Below, one piece after another: positions 1 through 6,490 of a stretch of 36,333 nt of DNA. The position numbers were made by a program, and so were the translations under genes. Below the pieces are notes generated by a model. It searched no databases, had not been told where the DNA came from, and was given only the letters and a program-made list of their open reading frames with translations. Source of the stretch: a virus; the IMG/VR virus record IMGVR_UViG_3300035199_000428, positions 1-36,333 of that record; one strand, 5' to 3'. Position 1 is the first letter of the stretch, and the number at the start of each line of letters is the position of its first letter.

Positions 1-234
1 GATACCTAAATTTTACGTGAGGATGGGAATTTTGATTCAACCAAGTGTACACACGATAAGCGTATAAAAATGATGCAAAACCTCGCATTACAGTGTATAT
101 ACGTGTATATTGAGTGAATGAAGAGTCTATTGTTGTATAGGTATATAGTGTATGTAGTATAGACATATGTATGTATTACCTAATGTAAGAACCCCTAACT
201 CACTGACTCCCACATTGTCCACGATACCAGTTGA
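1..234. other. AT-rich non-coding edge region
   Basis: No supported gene. The stretch is rich in alternating purine-pyrimidine runs such as GTGTATATACGTGTATAT around 93-110 and ACATATGTATGTAT around 162-177. A leftward ATG near 90 opens a frame that runs off the window edge, but it has no Shine-Dalgarno sequence and is not called. Confidence 0.4.
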
Positions 235-660
235 TTAGCTGAGACGTGGATGGGGCGAGACTTCATTCAATAAAAGGATCTTATGGGGCGAACGATAGAC
301 GTTATCACAGACGGCGGATCTAGTTTCCTTTCCCATGTATAGATATGAGTATGCACGATTATTCACTGACCCTCCGTATACATGAATACCATTATCTTCT
401 ATATCCTTAACAATATACACACCACGATCAGTAAGATAGTGTTTTTCGTTATTCTCATCAAGATGATAGGGGCCTGACCCGCCCACCACACGGATTCTAT
501 CGCCCTTCTTTAATGTTTTATAATCAGTAATTAATTCTCGTTTGTTTTTCTGCTTCTTTTTCATAGGGAATGGATCGTTGCACTTCTTACAATTATATGC
601 TCGAACACCGTTAATTGCATTACAATTCTTACATATTTTCTGACCACGTTTTGTTTTCAT
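235..660 (-). CDS. Small zinc-ribbon protein
   Basis: 141-aa product of unknown function. Residues 8-27 hold two Cys pairs (CKNC and CKKC, 13 residues apart), the pattern of a short zinc ribbon. A Lys-rich linker and a C-terminal domain of about 90 residues follow (GDRIRVVGGSGPYHL onward), which looks beta-rich. A longer frame opens at 753, but that ATG lies inside the -35 box of the promoter at 725-753, so the start at 660 is chosen. The Shine-Dalgarno is weak (GAGAA). It is the last leftward gene visible. Zinc binding is inferred from the Cys spacing only. Confidence 0.6.
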   Translation of the reverse strand: MKTKRGQKICKNCNAINGVRAYNCKKCNDPFPMKKKQKNKRELITDYKTLKKGDRIRVVGGSGPYHLDENNEKHYLTDRGVYIVKDIEDNGIHVYGGSVNNRAYSYLYMGKETRSAVCDNVYRSPHKILLLNEVSPHPRLS

Positions 661-724
661 TTTGTTAATTCTCGCTGGCTGTAGACATCTTGACGATAGG
701 GAAGGATTAGGAAAGACGCCCCTT

Positions 725-753
725 ATTGTATCATATTTATCGACACATGTCAA
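725..753 (-). promoter_or_regulatory. Sigma70-type promoter
   Basis: TTGACA (753-748), 17-bp spacer containing CGATAAATAT, TACAAT (730-725). It drives the zinc-ribbon gene at 660. Confidence 0.75.
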
Positions 754-862
754 GGGGAACTTGAGTATTTTTTCGCTGGCGGGCTGTTTTTCGCTGGCGG
801 GCTGTTTTTTGCTGGCGGGCTGTTTTTCGCTGGCTGTGGCTATCTTGGCGAAGTGTGTTCAT
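737..862 (-). CDS. Possible small basic repeat peptide
   Basis: 41-codon frame whose middle consists of repeated KTARQR/KTARQQ units, encoded by the 18-bp tandem repeat beneath it. The unit is a multiple of three, so the frame stays open. It lies downstream of the promoter at 943-971. An in-frame N-terminal extension would add CDRC and CFYC pairs, but its ATG overlaps the -10 box. No Shine-Dalgarno precedes the ATG at 862. It may equally be non-coding repeat DNA. Confidence 0.25.
   Translation of the reverse strand: MNTLRQDSHSQRKTARQQKTARQRKTARQRKNTQVPLDMCR
768..840. repeat. 18-bp tandem repeat, about 4 copies
   Basis: The unit TTTTTCGCTGGCGGGCTG occurs about four times, with one C-to-T change in the third copy and a diverged last copy. 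The half-motif CGCTGGCTG with TATCTTGGCG (829-850) resembles a second stretch at 672-692 (CGCTGGCTG, ATCTTGACG), suggesting an older duplication. Confidence 0.85.
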
Positions 863-942
863 TAGGTAAGACACATGAGGTGTATACTCACAATAAAAAC
901 AGAAAAGAAATAAAAAATTCTCCTTGCATCGATCACACAACC

Positions 943-971
943 ATTCTACCATATGTATCGTCATTTGTCAA
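943..971 (-). promoter_or_regulatory. Sigma70-type promoter
   Basis: TTGACA (971-966), 17-bp spacer with CGATACATAT, TAGAAT (948-943). It lies downstream of repeat element R1. What it drives is uncertain: the 41-codon repeat frame or readthrough into the 660 gene. Confidence 0.7.
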
Positions 972-1030
972 GAGGATCTTTAGTTTTTTAAAATCTTTTA
1001 ATGGCACGTTATTTGCACTATAGATTTGTC

Positions 1031-1111
1031 ATAAGTACTTACTACCAAAGGGTTTACATCAAAAGGGGTGGGCCCCGCACGCCGTAAACCTTTACGCCGC
1101 AAGGGGTTACG
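1031..1111. repeat. 81-bp boundary element R1
   Basis: Ungapped copy of the eight-member family. Arms: ATAAGTACTTA, AAGGGTTTAC, core GGGGTGGGCCCC, CGTAAACCTTTAC, AAGGGGTTACG. The second and third arms form a near-perfect stem around the GC core. Its right edge is 7 bp from the end of the tiny gene at 1119. Confidence 0.9.
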
Positions 1112-1118
1112 TCAAATT

Positions 1119-1178
1119 TTAATCTTGAATTGATTCGATCAACAAAAAAATAAAAACTAAAATTAACAGTTGAGTCAT
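1119..1178 (-). CDS. Tiny hydrophobic membrane peptide (19 aa)
   Basis: 19-codon frame beginning MTQLLILVFIFLL and ending ESIQD, essentially one transmembrane segment. It has a strong Shine-Dalgarno (GGAGGTGCG before the ATG), which is the main reason for calling it. It lies just past the terminator of the DUF932 gene, so its expression would need readthrough. It resembles the peptide at 2924-2992 (M-x-QL, hydrophobic run, ES). Membrane location is inferred; function is unknown. Confidence 0.55.
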   Translation of the reverse strand: MTQLLILVFIFLLIESIQD

Positions 1179-1190
1179 CGCACCTCCATA

Positions 1191-1231
1191 TAAAAATCCC
1201 CCACAGGCAGCTACAAGCCGCCCGCAGGGGA
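1191..1231 (-). terminator. Intrinsic terminator after DUF932 gene
   Basis: On the minus strand a 14-bp stem (with G-U pairs) opens with CCCCTGCGGGCGGC and closes with GCTGCCTGTGGGG, loop TTGTA, followed by ATTTTTAT. Confidence 0.85.
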
Positions 1232-1249
1232 CCACACGAAAGGGATTCG

Positions 1250-2152
1250 TTACGCTGCCAAGGCTAGCAACTCGGCCTTGTGGACAGCCTGATCGCGGCT
1301 TGCGTTGATGATTCGATCAAATTCGCTAGAAAAACCGCGTTTTCTTGAAGAATCGTGCTGGACATATCCTTGCACGGCATTATACGCTTGCCACGCAGAT
1401 ACGAGCAAATCACCACCCATAGCGGGACGACCTGAACGATAACATTCGTCTTGCAGTCGTTTGATGATTGCCTCAGTGCGATTCTTGTGAACCGTCACAG
1501 CACGCTTGCCAGCGTCCTCTTCGGGTTGGGGGTAAATCGCATTCAGATAATCAACCACTTGCACTTGACGACTTTCAAGATTATCGATCAAGCTCGTGAG
1601 ACCTCCCCACGATTCTTTGAGAACCTGAAACGTCCGAATCAAGTCGTTCATCTCACCACGCAGCTTCGACGTATGCCGAATTTTAGCCCGTGTTGATTTG
1701 ATCGATTTGAGCATCGACAAGTTGGCACAAAGATCCCGCCAGTATCCCATCGTAGCCTGGAAAGATCGACCGTCATAACCCGCACTAATAAAAATTCGCG
1801 GGAAAATGTTGTCAGTACCGTTTCCATCTCTTTCAAAGATAGACCGTCGATGACCATTCGTCGGGGCGATTGATACATAATGACCGTCACGAAAATGGCA
1901 GTCCACTTTCACGTCCGTATCAAAAGCCTCTTGAGCGGCTTCAACTAGGGCGAGAACGTCATCAGTTTGATGAGGTTGATAGCGATCAGTCTTAGAACCT
2001 TGGCCCACTACAGTGCCCGTATCGCTCCTGAACAAGCCATACCACGGCGTTGCCATTCCATCAGGACCAGACAGCGGAAACTTATCCACGGAAAAATCGA
2101 AAACTTCCTTTACCCTGTCCAACGCTTCGCTTGCTGCAACTTCAGTTCTCAT
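1250..2152 (-). CDS. DUF932 family phage/plasmid-like protein
   Basis: 300-aa protein matching the DUF932 family (TIGR03299-like 'phage/plasmid-like'), which is common in phages and mobile elements and has no settled biochemical role. Family-like stretches include the N-terminal PWYGLFRSDTG, the central YDGRSFQATMGYWRDLCANL, a Lys/Arg-rich helix after it, and VDYLNAIYPQPEEDAGKR near residue 210. The ATG at 2152 is chosen over an upstream TTG because GAAAGGG precedes it at good spacing. Promoter at 2195-2222, terminator at 1191-1231: it forms its own unit and is the longest gene of the left region. Confidence 0.75.
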   Translation of the reverse strand: MRTEVAASEALDRVKEVFDFSVDKFPLSGPDGMATPWYGLFRSDTGTVVGQGSKTDRYQPHQTDDVLALVEAAQEAFDTDVKVDCHFRDGHYVSIAPTNGHRRSIFERDGNGTDNIFPRIFISAGYDGRSFQATMGYWRDLCANLSMLKSIKSTRAKIRHTSKLRGEMNDLIRTFQVLKESWGGLTSLIDNLESRQVQVVDYLNAIYPQPEEDAGKRAVTVHKNRTEAIIKRLQDECYRSGRPAMGGDLLVSAWQAYNAVQGYVQHDSSRKRGFSSEFDRIINASRDQAVHKAELLALAA

Positions 2153-2194
2153 AACGTACCCTTTCAAAAAGTGAAAAAAACTAACAACGCCTTC

Positions 2195-2222
2195 ATTGTA
2201 CCATAATTCAAGTCAAAGTCAA
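2195..2222 (-). promoter_or_regulatory. Sigma70-type promoter
   Basis: TTGACT (2222-2217), 16-bp spacer, TACAAT (2200-2195). The -35 box contains the TGA stop of the upstream gene (2221-2219). No CGATA in the spacer. Confidence 0.7.
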
Positions 2223-2437
2223 GCACCAATCTCCTCAAAAATCATGAACATTTTTGCCCAACAGTCGTCACAGGTTTGACTGATCAACAGTTCACGCTGT
2301 ACCCTGGTCAGATATGGCATAGCATCCTGAATATGCTTGCCCTCTTGACGCCACTCCCTAAAATCTGCATCGCCCACAGTGAAGGTGAACTCTTTACCAC
2401 AATCTCCGCACTTAATTCTTACACCTTTCATAGCCAT
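2219..2437 (-). CDS. Small zinc-ribbon protein
   Basis: 72 aa with an N-terminal CGDC pair (about residues 10-13) and a C-terminal CDDC pair (about residues 56-59) flanking a helical middle (IQDAMPYLTRVQRELLIS). This treble-clef or zinc-ribbon layout is common among small phage proteins. The ATG at 2437 follows GAAAGGAAAA and the promoter at 2472-2499. It is a single-gene unit whose end is fused to the DUF932 promoter. Function unknown. Confidence 0.65.
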   Translation of the reverse strand: MAMKGVRIKCGDCGKEFTFTVGDADFREWRQEGKHIQDAMPYLTRVQRELLISQTCDDCWAKMFMIFEEIGA

Positions 2438-2471
2438 CGTTTTTTTTCCTTTCGTTAATGGTTATGCTCTC

Positions 2472-2499
2472 ATTCTATCATATTTATCGGCAATTGCAA
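2472..2499 (-). promoter_or_regulatory. Sigma70-type promoter
   Basis: TTGCAA (2499-2494), 16-bp spacer with CGATAAATAT, TAGAAT (2477-2472). Element R2 starts 31 bp upstream of the -35. Confidence 0.75.
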
Positions 2500-2530
2500 C
2501 CCCCAAACTTTAAAGAATTCCAAAATTGCC

Positions 2531-2611
2531 ATAAGTCGTTATGTGGTAAGGGTTTACGGCCTGCGGGGCCCGCCCCCATCGCCCTAAACCTTTACGCCAC
2601 AAGGACTTACG
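2531..2611. repeat. 81-bp boundary element R2
   Basis: Same ungapped layout: ATAAGTCGTTA, AAGGGTTTACG, core GGGGCCCGCCCC, CCCTAAACCTTTAC, AAGGACTTACG. The two short loops hold GTGG and CCAC, which could pair. The stop codon of the gene at 2607 lies inside the last arm. Confidence 0.9.
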
Positions 2612-2699
2612 GATAACTTACCATTGTCATGACACACAAAGCACACCACGCAACGATGCCGCAAATTTCAAGCGTTAATATCAGTTTCTTCTTGGTCAT
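2607..2699 (-). CDS. Tiny membrane peptide (30 aa)
   Basis: MTKKK followed by about 22 hydrophobic residues (LILTLEICGIVAWCALCVMT): a single transmembrane segment with a positive N terminus. The ATG follows the preceding stop by one base (TAAAATG), so it is probably translationally coupled to the 54-aa gene. Its TAA is the last arm of element R2. Function unknown. Confidence 0.5.
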   Translation of the reverse strand: MTKKKLILTLEICGIVAWCALCVMTMVSYP

Positions 2700-2700
2700 T

Positions 2701-2865
2701 TTATGCTCTTTCAATTTTAAAATCATCTAGAGTGTGGGAGTAATCGTGGCAAACGCATACGCCGTCACCATTTAGGGCGTTTTCGTAGGCGTCATCCACC
2801 GTGTCTGCATCTACTTTCCAAACAACACTATGCACTTCTTTCAATAATACTTCGTAGGTTTTCAT
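2701..2865 (-). CDS. Small conserved-looking protein (54 aa)
   Basis: 54 residues starting MKTYEVLLKEVHSVVWKV. The opening beta-hairpin pattern MKxYxV is also seen in the phage proteins at 6892-7101 and 16271-16522, which suggests a small sandwich or SH3-like fold (inference). GGAG precedes the ATG at good spacing. It lies after the hairpin at 2885-2918 and before the tiny peptide at 2607. Function unknown. Confidence 0.55.
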   Translation of the reverse strand: MKTYEVLLKEVHSVVWKVDADTVDDAYENALNGDGVCVCHDYSHTLDDFKIERA

Positions 2866-2877
2866 TTTATTCTCCAG

Positions 2878-2918
2878 AGATAAAGAGGGCAGGAGGTCAC
2901 ACGATCCCTCCCACCCTC
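2878..2918 (-). terminator. Hairpin terminator or attenuator
   Basis: Minus-strand 12-bp stem GAGGGTGGGAGG / CCTCCTGCCCTC (two G-U pairs), 10-nt loop, then TTTATC. The U tract is weak and no promoter separates it from the next gene at 2865, so it may attenuate rather than fully stop transcription. Confidence 0.6.
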
Positions 2919-2923
2919 ACACC

Positions 2924-2992
2924 TCACTCACTTTCAGAAAAGAAAGATTCAAAACAAAAATACAAAACTACTAGGACGATTAGTTGACCCAT
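2924..2992 (-). CDS. Tiny hydrophobic membrane peptide (22 aa)
   Basis: Begins MGQLIVLVVLYFCFESFF. A perfect AGGAGG sits 4 bases before the ATG and begins just at the stop of the GP88-like gene (TAGGAGGCTTATG), so the pair is coupled. It resembles the peptide at 1119-1178. Single membrane segment, acidic tail. Function unknown. Confidence 0.6.
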   Translation of the reverse strand: MGQLIVLVVLYFCFESFFSESE

Positions 2993-2999
2993 AAGCCTC

Positions 3000-3770
3000 C
3001 TAAGTTCGAGAATAGGAATGTTTCACTTTATTTTTCCTTAGCAGTTTCAATGCTTCTGCGGCCTCTGTGTCTTTAGGCTGTGTCCCGTGAATGAGTAAAG
3101 CAAAATCTTGATGCTTTAACTCAGGATCGGCAGCGTGCGAGTCGTCATGGTCAATGTCAAGGCCTAGAGAATCGGCTTGCTCTTCTGAGAAAACAACCGT
3201 TGTGGCCCTCAACTCATGCTCACTTATCAACTCATCATCACGACCGCCAAAACTAGCTGTCAAGACAAAGTTAGGCAAATGATCAACAAAATCCCTGTTG
3301 GCTATCCAATATCGCAATGATTTTGTATAGGCGTAAAATAGAATGTGTGGGTTTAAATTAGCGATCACCAACCAAGCATAGAAATAATCTTCGTTGAAAA
3401 AATCGCCTGCCACATGAATTCTACACACGCCCATATCTTTCGGCATAGCTGCTAGAATTTCCTTGGCCATTTCTTTTATGTCCAGTTTACGCAATTCGTC
3501 AAAATTATTCTTGCGTAGGTTGTAGACGTTTGTATACTGGACTTCTTGAGACGCAGAAAAACATCGAAACTCCGTGTCTGGCCCATCCTTAATCTTCCGC
3601 TTACCTTCACTATTTACCGTAGCTTTACTAAGGCATTGCTTGGCGAACGGACACGAATAACCAGACAATAAATCAAAAGAATAAACTTTCCTACCTTCCA
3701 AAAATGGTGTGAGAGACGGAACATTTTGTAGTGCTTCAATTTTTGCGTTTGCTTTCGAAAACTTAACCAT
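3000..3770 (-). CDS. GP88-family protein
   Basis: 256 aa. It resembles the phage 'gene product 88' family in LSGYSCPFAKQCL (about residues 30-42), IKDGPDTEFRCFSAS, the central RIHVAGDFF, FYAYTKSL, LTASFGG and IDHDDSHA, ending FALLIHGTQPK. Conserved Cys residues near the N terminus and D/H-rich stretches suggest metal or Fe-S binding, but the biochemical role is not established. The ATG at 3770 follows CACGAAAGGAAAAGTC; an upstream ATG at 3809 would overlap the -10 box. It has its own promoter at 3801-3828. Confidence 0.65.
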   Translation of the reverse strand: MVKFSKANAKIEALQNVPSLTPFLEGRKVYSFDLLSGYSCPFAKQCLSKATVNSEGKRKIKDGPDTEFRCFSASQEVQYTNVYNLRKNNFDELRKLDIKEMAKEILAAMPKDMGVCRIHVAGDFFNEDYFYAWLVIANLNPHILFYAYTKSLRYWIANRDFVDHLPNFVLTASFGGRDDELISEHELRATTVVFSEEQADSLGLDIDHDDSHAADPELKHQDFALLIHGTQPKDTEAAEALKLLRKNKVKHSYSRT

Positions 3771-3800
3771 GACTTTTCCTTTCGTGTGTTGTGTTCTCTC

Positions 3801-3828
3801 ATTATACAATATTTATCGTCAATTGCAA
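3801..3828 (-). promoter_or_regulatory. Sigma70-type promoter
   Basis: TTGCAA (3828-3823), 16-bp spacer with CGATAAATAT, TATAAT (3806-3801). Confidence 0.8.
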
Positions 3829-3903
3829 CCCCTAAACTTGAGAAATTCTCGCTGACCTGCTGGCTACCCATTATACCCGAACCGGAAGGTTTGAAAAAGA
3901 CAG

Positions 3904-3977
<74 letters not shown>

Positions 3978-3985
3978 ATAGTACC

Positions 3986-4013
3986 ATTCTAACATAGTTA
4001 TCGGCAAAGTCAA
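3986..4013 (-). promoter_or_regulatory. Dedicated tRNA promoter
   Basis: TTGACT (4013-4008), 16-bp spacer with CGATAACTAT, TAGAAT (3991-3986). Element R3 starts 27 bp upstream. Confidence 0.75.
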
Positions 4014-4040
4014 CCCCTAAACTTGAGAAAATAAATCGTC

Positions 4041-4121
4041 GTAAGTCGTTATGTGACAAGGGTTTACGACGTGCGGGGCGGGCCCCTATCGCCGTAAGTC
4101 TTTACAGCGTAAGGGTTTAGG
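4041..4121. repeat. 81-bp boundary element R3
   Basis: Close to the family consensus: GTAAGTCGTTA, AAGGGTTTACG, core GGGGCGGGCCCC, CGTAAGTCTTTAC, AAGGGTTTAGG. In the plus-strand RNA the last two arms form an 11-bp stem with G-U pairs. Confidence 0.92.
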
Positions 4122-4123
4122 TT

Positions 4124-4155
4124 AAAAAATCCCGCAGATATACACCGCTGCGGGG
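4124..4155 (-). terminator. Intrinsic terminator
   Basis: Minus-strand stem CCCGCAG / CTGCGGG, loop of about 10 nt, then ATTTTTT. It ends the 4539-4178 unit directly before element R3. Confidence 0.85.
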
Positions 4156-4177
4156 CCGGTGGGAAGAAAGGCGGGCG

Positions 4178-4378
4178 TCACCGCAAAACAATCTTCTTGT
4201 CAGAGCAACTACGGATCTGTCCGTTTTGCTCCTGAACCGTCACAAATGGGCCGTTTGGACCCGTGCCGTGATCAATCTGTTCACCCGCAACGGTGCGGAG
4301 AACATTCATGTACCCGTGTACAGGATACTGAAATTTGACTTGACTGCCACGACGCCTCTTAATCTTCAAAACACTCAT
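4178..4378 (-). CDS. Small basic protein (66 aa)
   Basis: Begins MSVLKIKRRRGSQVKF with a basic N terminus, then a probable small beta domain (GTGPNGPFVTVQEQNG). Its ATG overlaps the stop of the 54-aa gene upstream (ATGA), so the two are coupled. A terminator follows at 4124-4155. No family recognised; the basic start could bind nucleic acid (inference). Confidence 0.55.
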   Translation of the reverse strand: MSVLKIKRRRGSQVKFQYPVHGYMNVLRTVAGEQIDHGTGPNGPFVTVQEQNGQIRSCSDKKIVLR

Positions 4379-4539
4379 GACTTCTTTCCTTCCTTATCAA
4401 AAATAGAATTCTCAACTTCTGCGAACGTCGCAGATAGCTTTTTGCCATCCTTTGTTAAATCGACACAGTCGTTACGGATGGCGGTGACCGTGCCAATTTT
4501 CAACTCTTCACCGATGAACACTAATGGTTGCTGATGCAT
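4375..4539 (-). CDS. Small protein (54 aa) behind a structured leader
   Basis: 54 residues beginning MHQQPLVFIGEELKIG and containing a likely beta hairpin (IGTVTAIRNDCVDLTKDG). A good Shine-Dalgarno (TTAGGAGAAAGCA) precedes the ATG. First gene of a two-gene unit, overlapping the next by 4 bp. Its leader of about 139 nt is far longer than others in the region. No family recognised. Confidence 0.55.
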   Translation of the reverse strand: MHQQPLVFIGEELKIGTVTAIRNDCVDLTKDGKKLSATFAEVENSIFDKEGKKS

Positions 4540-4555
4540 TGCTTTCTCCTAAGTT

Positions 4556-4643
4556 GTGGGCTACCCCGTGTGGACTTCCACCACAAACAGTGGCATCAGT
4601 TGCTTGACGCTAGGCTCGCCACCACATCTGATGGCCTACCCAC
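4556..4643 (-). ncRNA. Candidate structured 5' leader RNA
   Basis: Minus-strand leader of the gene at 4539. P1: GTGGGTA (4643-4637) with TAGCCCAC (4563-4556), one bulge. P2: GGCCATCAG (4636-4628) with CTGATGCC (4599-4592), continuous with P1 on the 5' side. P3: TGTGG (4585-4581) with CCACA (4573-4569). Together they make a three-stem fold ending 8 nt before the Shine-Dalgarno region. No known riboswitch class was recognised. Confidence 0.4.
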
Positions 4644-4684
4644 TGTCGTCTGTATGACCGGGGCTCATTGTTTCTTACTCTTTC

Positions 4685-4712
4685 ATTCTACCATAATTAT
4701 CGGCTATGTCAA
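4685..4712 (-). promoter_or_regulatory. Sigma70-type promoter
   Basis: TTGACA (4712-4707), 16-bp spacer with CGATAATTAT, TAGAAT (4690-4685). It abuts the end of the tiny gene at 4716. Confidence 0.78.
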
Positions 4713-4715
4713 CCC

Positions 4716-4799
4716 CTAATCTTTAAACATTTTCGAGAGAAGTATGCCGATTACAAGTATGCTGGGGACAACTACAAACATCATAAATTCTGGATTCAT
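4716..4799 (-). CDS. Tiny membrane peptide (27 aa)
   Basis: Begins MNPEFMMFVVVPSILVIGIL and ends with a charged tail (SKMFKD): one transmembrane segment. AGGAG precedes the ATG at 8 nt. It is the last gene of the 5289 unit. A different 39-codon frame overlaps it (ATG at 4842, AAGGA before it), but its composition is not protein-like. Function unknown. Confidence 0.5.
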   Translation of the reverse strand: MNPEFMMFVVVPSILVIGILLSKMFKD

Positions 4800-4859
4800 A
4801 ATAAATTCTCCTGACTGGCTCGCTGACTGACTGTTTTGCCATTGATCCTTTTGGAGAGG

Positions 4860-5063
4860 CTAGGACACCTGTGTGTCTGGTCCAACTTCCTCAAAACCTT
4901 GTGTCATATCCTTGGGAATCCACTGGCCGTTGAATTCTTTAATGATCCAATCGACAATCTTAGCGGGTTCCATTTCTCTAACCAAGTCGGATGGTAGCTC
5001 AACTTGTAGCCACGATTCCGTCGTGGGTCGGTAGCACTGACAAACAAACTGCTCAGAGTTCAT
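4860..5063 (-). CDS. Small acidic protein (67 aa)
   Basis: Starts MNSEQFVCQCYRPTTESW; contains VQ/LPSDLVREMEPAKIVDWI, probably a helical segment. The ATG at 5063 has GGAG nine bases upstream. An earlier in-frame ATG at 5078 is possible but has poor spacing. The start overlaps the end of the 78-aa gene, implying coupling. No family recognised. Confidence 0.5.
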   Translation of the reverse strand: MNSEQFVCQCYRPTTESWLQVELPSDLVREMEPAKIVDWIIKEFNGQWIPKDMTQGFEEVGPDTQVS

Positions 5064-5289
5064 AGTAAATTTCTCCATTTTCTTCCAATTGTTTCCTGTA
5101 CAATTCTGCCCTTCTAGTTCTTTCGATTCTATCTTTTTCTGCTTGTGATAGACCTTCTAGCTTATCGCACATTTTGTCAATTTTTGCAAGTGAGACGTAG
5201 CCGGTTCTTTCATTATGAAATTCTTTTGGTAGAATGTGATTAGGGGCAACAAAACATTCTAGTACGGCTTGCTCTAATTCTTTCAACAT
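5053..5289 (-). CDS. Small helical protein (78 aa)
   Basis: Begins MLKELEQAVLECFVAPNHI; the C-terminal half is strongly charged and helical (LSQAEKDRIERTRRAELYRK). First gene of its unit, with the typical leader ACACGAAAGGAAGAAACC before the ATG. No family recognised. Confidence 0.55.
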   Translation of the reverse strand: MLKELEQAVLECFVAPNHILPKEFHNERTGYVSLAKIDKMCDKLEGLSQAEKDRIERTRRAELYRKQLEENGEIYYEL

Positions 5290-5326
5290 GGTTTCTTCCT
5301 TTCGTGTTGTTGTGTCTTACTCCCCC

Positions 5327-5354
5327 ATTATACTTTATTATCGGTCGAAGTCAA
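5327..5354 (-). promoter_or_regulatory. Sigma70-type promoter
   Basis: TTGACT (5354-5349), 16-bp spacer with CGATAATAAA, TATAAT (5332-5327). Element R4 starts 40 bp upstream. Confidence 0.78.
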
Positions 5355-5394
5355 TAGCCCACAACAGGAATTCTGAAAAGTTTTTAAGATAGTC

Positions 5395-5475
5395 GTAAGT
5401 CGTTGGTGTCAAAGGGTTTAGGGCCTGCGGGGCGGGCCCCTATCGCCGTAAGTCTTTACGACGACAGGGGTTACA
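5395..5475. repeat. 81-bp boundary element R4
   Basis: GTAAGTCGTTG, AAGGGTTTAGG, core GGGGCGGGCCCC, CGTAAGTCTTTAC, AGGGGTTACA. It lies between the end of the gene at 5482 and the promoter at 5327-5354. Confidence 0.9.
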
Positions 5476-5481
5476 GATATT

Positions 5482-6081
5482 TTAGTCAACAGGAAAAAAC
5501 CCATCAACAGATGTTTTACTATTGATACCGGGGCGTCGAAACAAAGCCCATGCTTCTCGTGCCATATCTAAGGGTGGTAGTAAAGCTTTTTTGATATTTA
5601 TGCACCAGTTTGAGTTAAAGGTTTTTCTACCATAATTCTCCCACATGCGTTCATCACCATAAACCTTTCTAGGAATTATAAACCATACATCTTGTTTTCC
5701 AGCATCCCCTGTGTTAATATTTTCTTTTTCACCACTATTGTAGTTGTGGATCAAAATTGCTATAATATCAACATCCTTCCTAATTTTTGCAATAGGTTTT
5801 GATACTATCCAACTTGGACTAGTTCCCCCACCATAACAACCTGGATCATTTTCAGTACAACTAGTTACTTGGACGTTGTATACTCTACGTTTGTCAGGAT
5901 CTGACGAAGTTTTACTGGTTACGTGAAAATCTATACCAGTATCACTTCCATAAGCTGGAGACATAACTTCAAAACCATGCTTTTCTGCTTCTTCAAAAAA
6001 CAAAAGTTCTGCTTTGCCTCCAGTTCCTAGAGACTTGCTATTTTCACCCAAACGTGCTTCTTTGAAACTTGTTGCTGACAT
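5482..6081 (-). CDS. Possible PD-(D/E)XK-type nuclease
   Basis: 199 aa. The N-terminal stretch GTGGKAELLFFEEAEKHGFEV (residues 20-40), then GSDTGIDFHV and YNVQVTS, resembles the alpha-beta-beta core of PD-(D/E)XK enzymes, with E24 and D50 as candidate metal ligands. The usual D/E-x-K is read here as Q-x-T, so activity is uncertain and it could be an inactive or divergent member. Four Cys residues lie in the sequence. Leader CACACGAAAGGGAAGAAAG; its promoter at 6140-6167 lacks the CGATA spacer. Single-gene unit bounded by R5 and R4. Confidence 0.45.
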   Translation of the reverse strand: MSATSFKEARLGENSKSLGTGGKAELLFFEEAEKHGFEVMSPAYGSDTGIDFHVTSKTSSDPDKRRVYNVQVTSCTENDPGCYGGGTSPSWIVSKPIAKIRKDVDIIAILIHNYNSGEKENINTGDAGKQDVWFIIPRKVYGDERMWENYGRKTFNSNWCINIKKALLPPLDMAREAWALFRRPGINSKTSVDGFFPVD

Positions 6082-6139
6082 CTTTCTTCCCTTTCGTGTG
6101 CTTGTGGAAATAACTAATTGCTTACTTGTTATATCGTCT

Positions 6140-6167
6140 ATTATACAACATAACTTTATAATTGCAA
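6140..6167 (-). promoter_or_regulatory. Sigma70-type promoter
   Basis: TTGCAA (6167-6162), 16-bp spacer without CGATA, TATAAT (6145-6140). R5 starts 41 bp upstream. Confidence 0.78.
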
Positions 6168-6208
6168 TAGCTAGTTGGGAAGTTTTTTTAATTTAGTCGA
6201 AAGTTGTC

Positions 6209-6290
6209 GTAACTCGTTATCTCCAAAGGGTTTACGTAAAAAGGGGCGGGCCCCCATCGTCCTAAACCCTTACGGGCAAAGGACTTAGGG
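6209..6290. repeat. 81-bp boundary element R5
   Basis: GTAACTCGTTA, AAGGGTTTACG, core GGGGCGGGCCCC, CCTAAACCCTTAC, AAGGACTTAGG. The arms AAGGGTTTA and TAAACCCTT around the core pair perfectly. It ends 8 bp from the gene at 6298. Confidence 0.92.
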
Positions 6291-6297
6291 CGTTTTT

Positions 6298-6480
6298 TCA
6301 GTCGTAGAACGGGTCGGACTCTGCCTCATCCCACTCTTCCCTCTCATCATACCAATCTCCCCAAAGCTGCCTATTCGCTTCTTCGTCAAGATGTCTATTA
6401 TAATCTTCCCAATCTTCAGGAGAAAAAGTGCCGTTTTCGTATACTTCTTCGCAAGTTTTTTCTGTATCAAAATGATCCAT
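6298..6480 (-). CDS. Small very acidic protein (60 aa)
   Basis: Dominated by D/E and aromatic residues (WEDYNRHLDEEANRQLWGDW, ending ESDPFYD). A strong Shine-Dalgarno AAGGAG precedes the ATG at 6480. Last gene of the 6773 unit, next to R5. The composition would suit a DNA-mimic or protein-inhibitor role, but that is only an idea; no family recognised. Confidence 0.55.
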   Translation of the reverse strand: MDHFDTEKTCEEVYENGTFSPEDWEDYNRHLDEEANRQLWGDWYDEREEWDEAESDPFYD

Positions 6481-6490
6481 TATTTTCTCC

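Noticed and set aside
3840-3900. Second tRNA or tRNA remnant after tRNA-Asp
   Set aside because: TATAATGGGTAGCC resembles a D arm, but no acceptor or anticodon stem can be formed before the next promoter.
4726-4842. 39-codon leftward frame overlapping the tiny membrane gene
   Set aside because: It has AAGGA before the ATG, but the overlapping frame shows the hydrophobic pattern repeated elsewhere and a better-spaced AGGAG.
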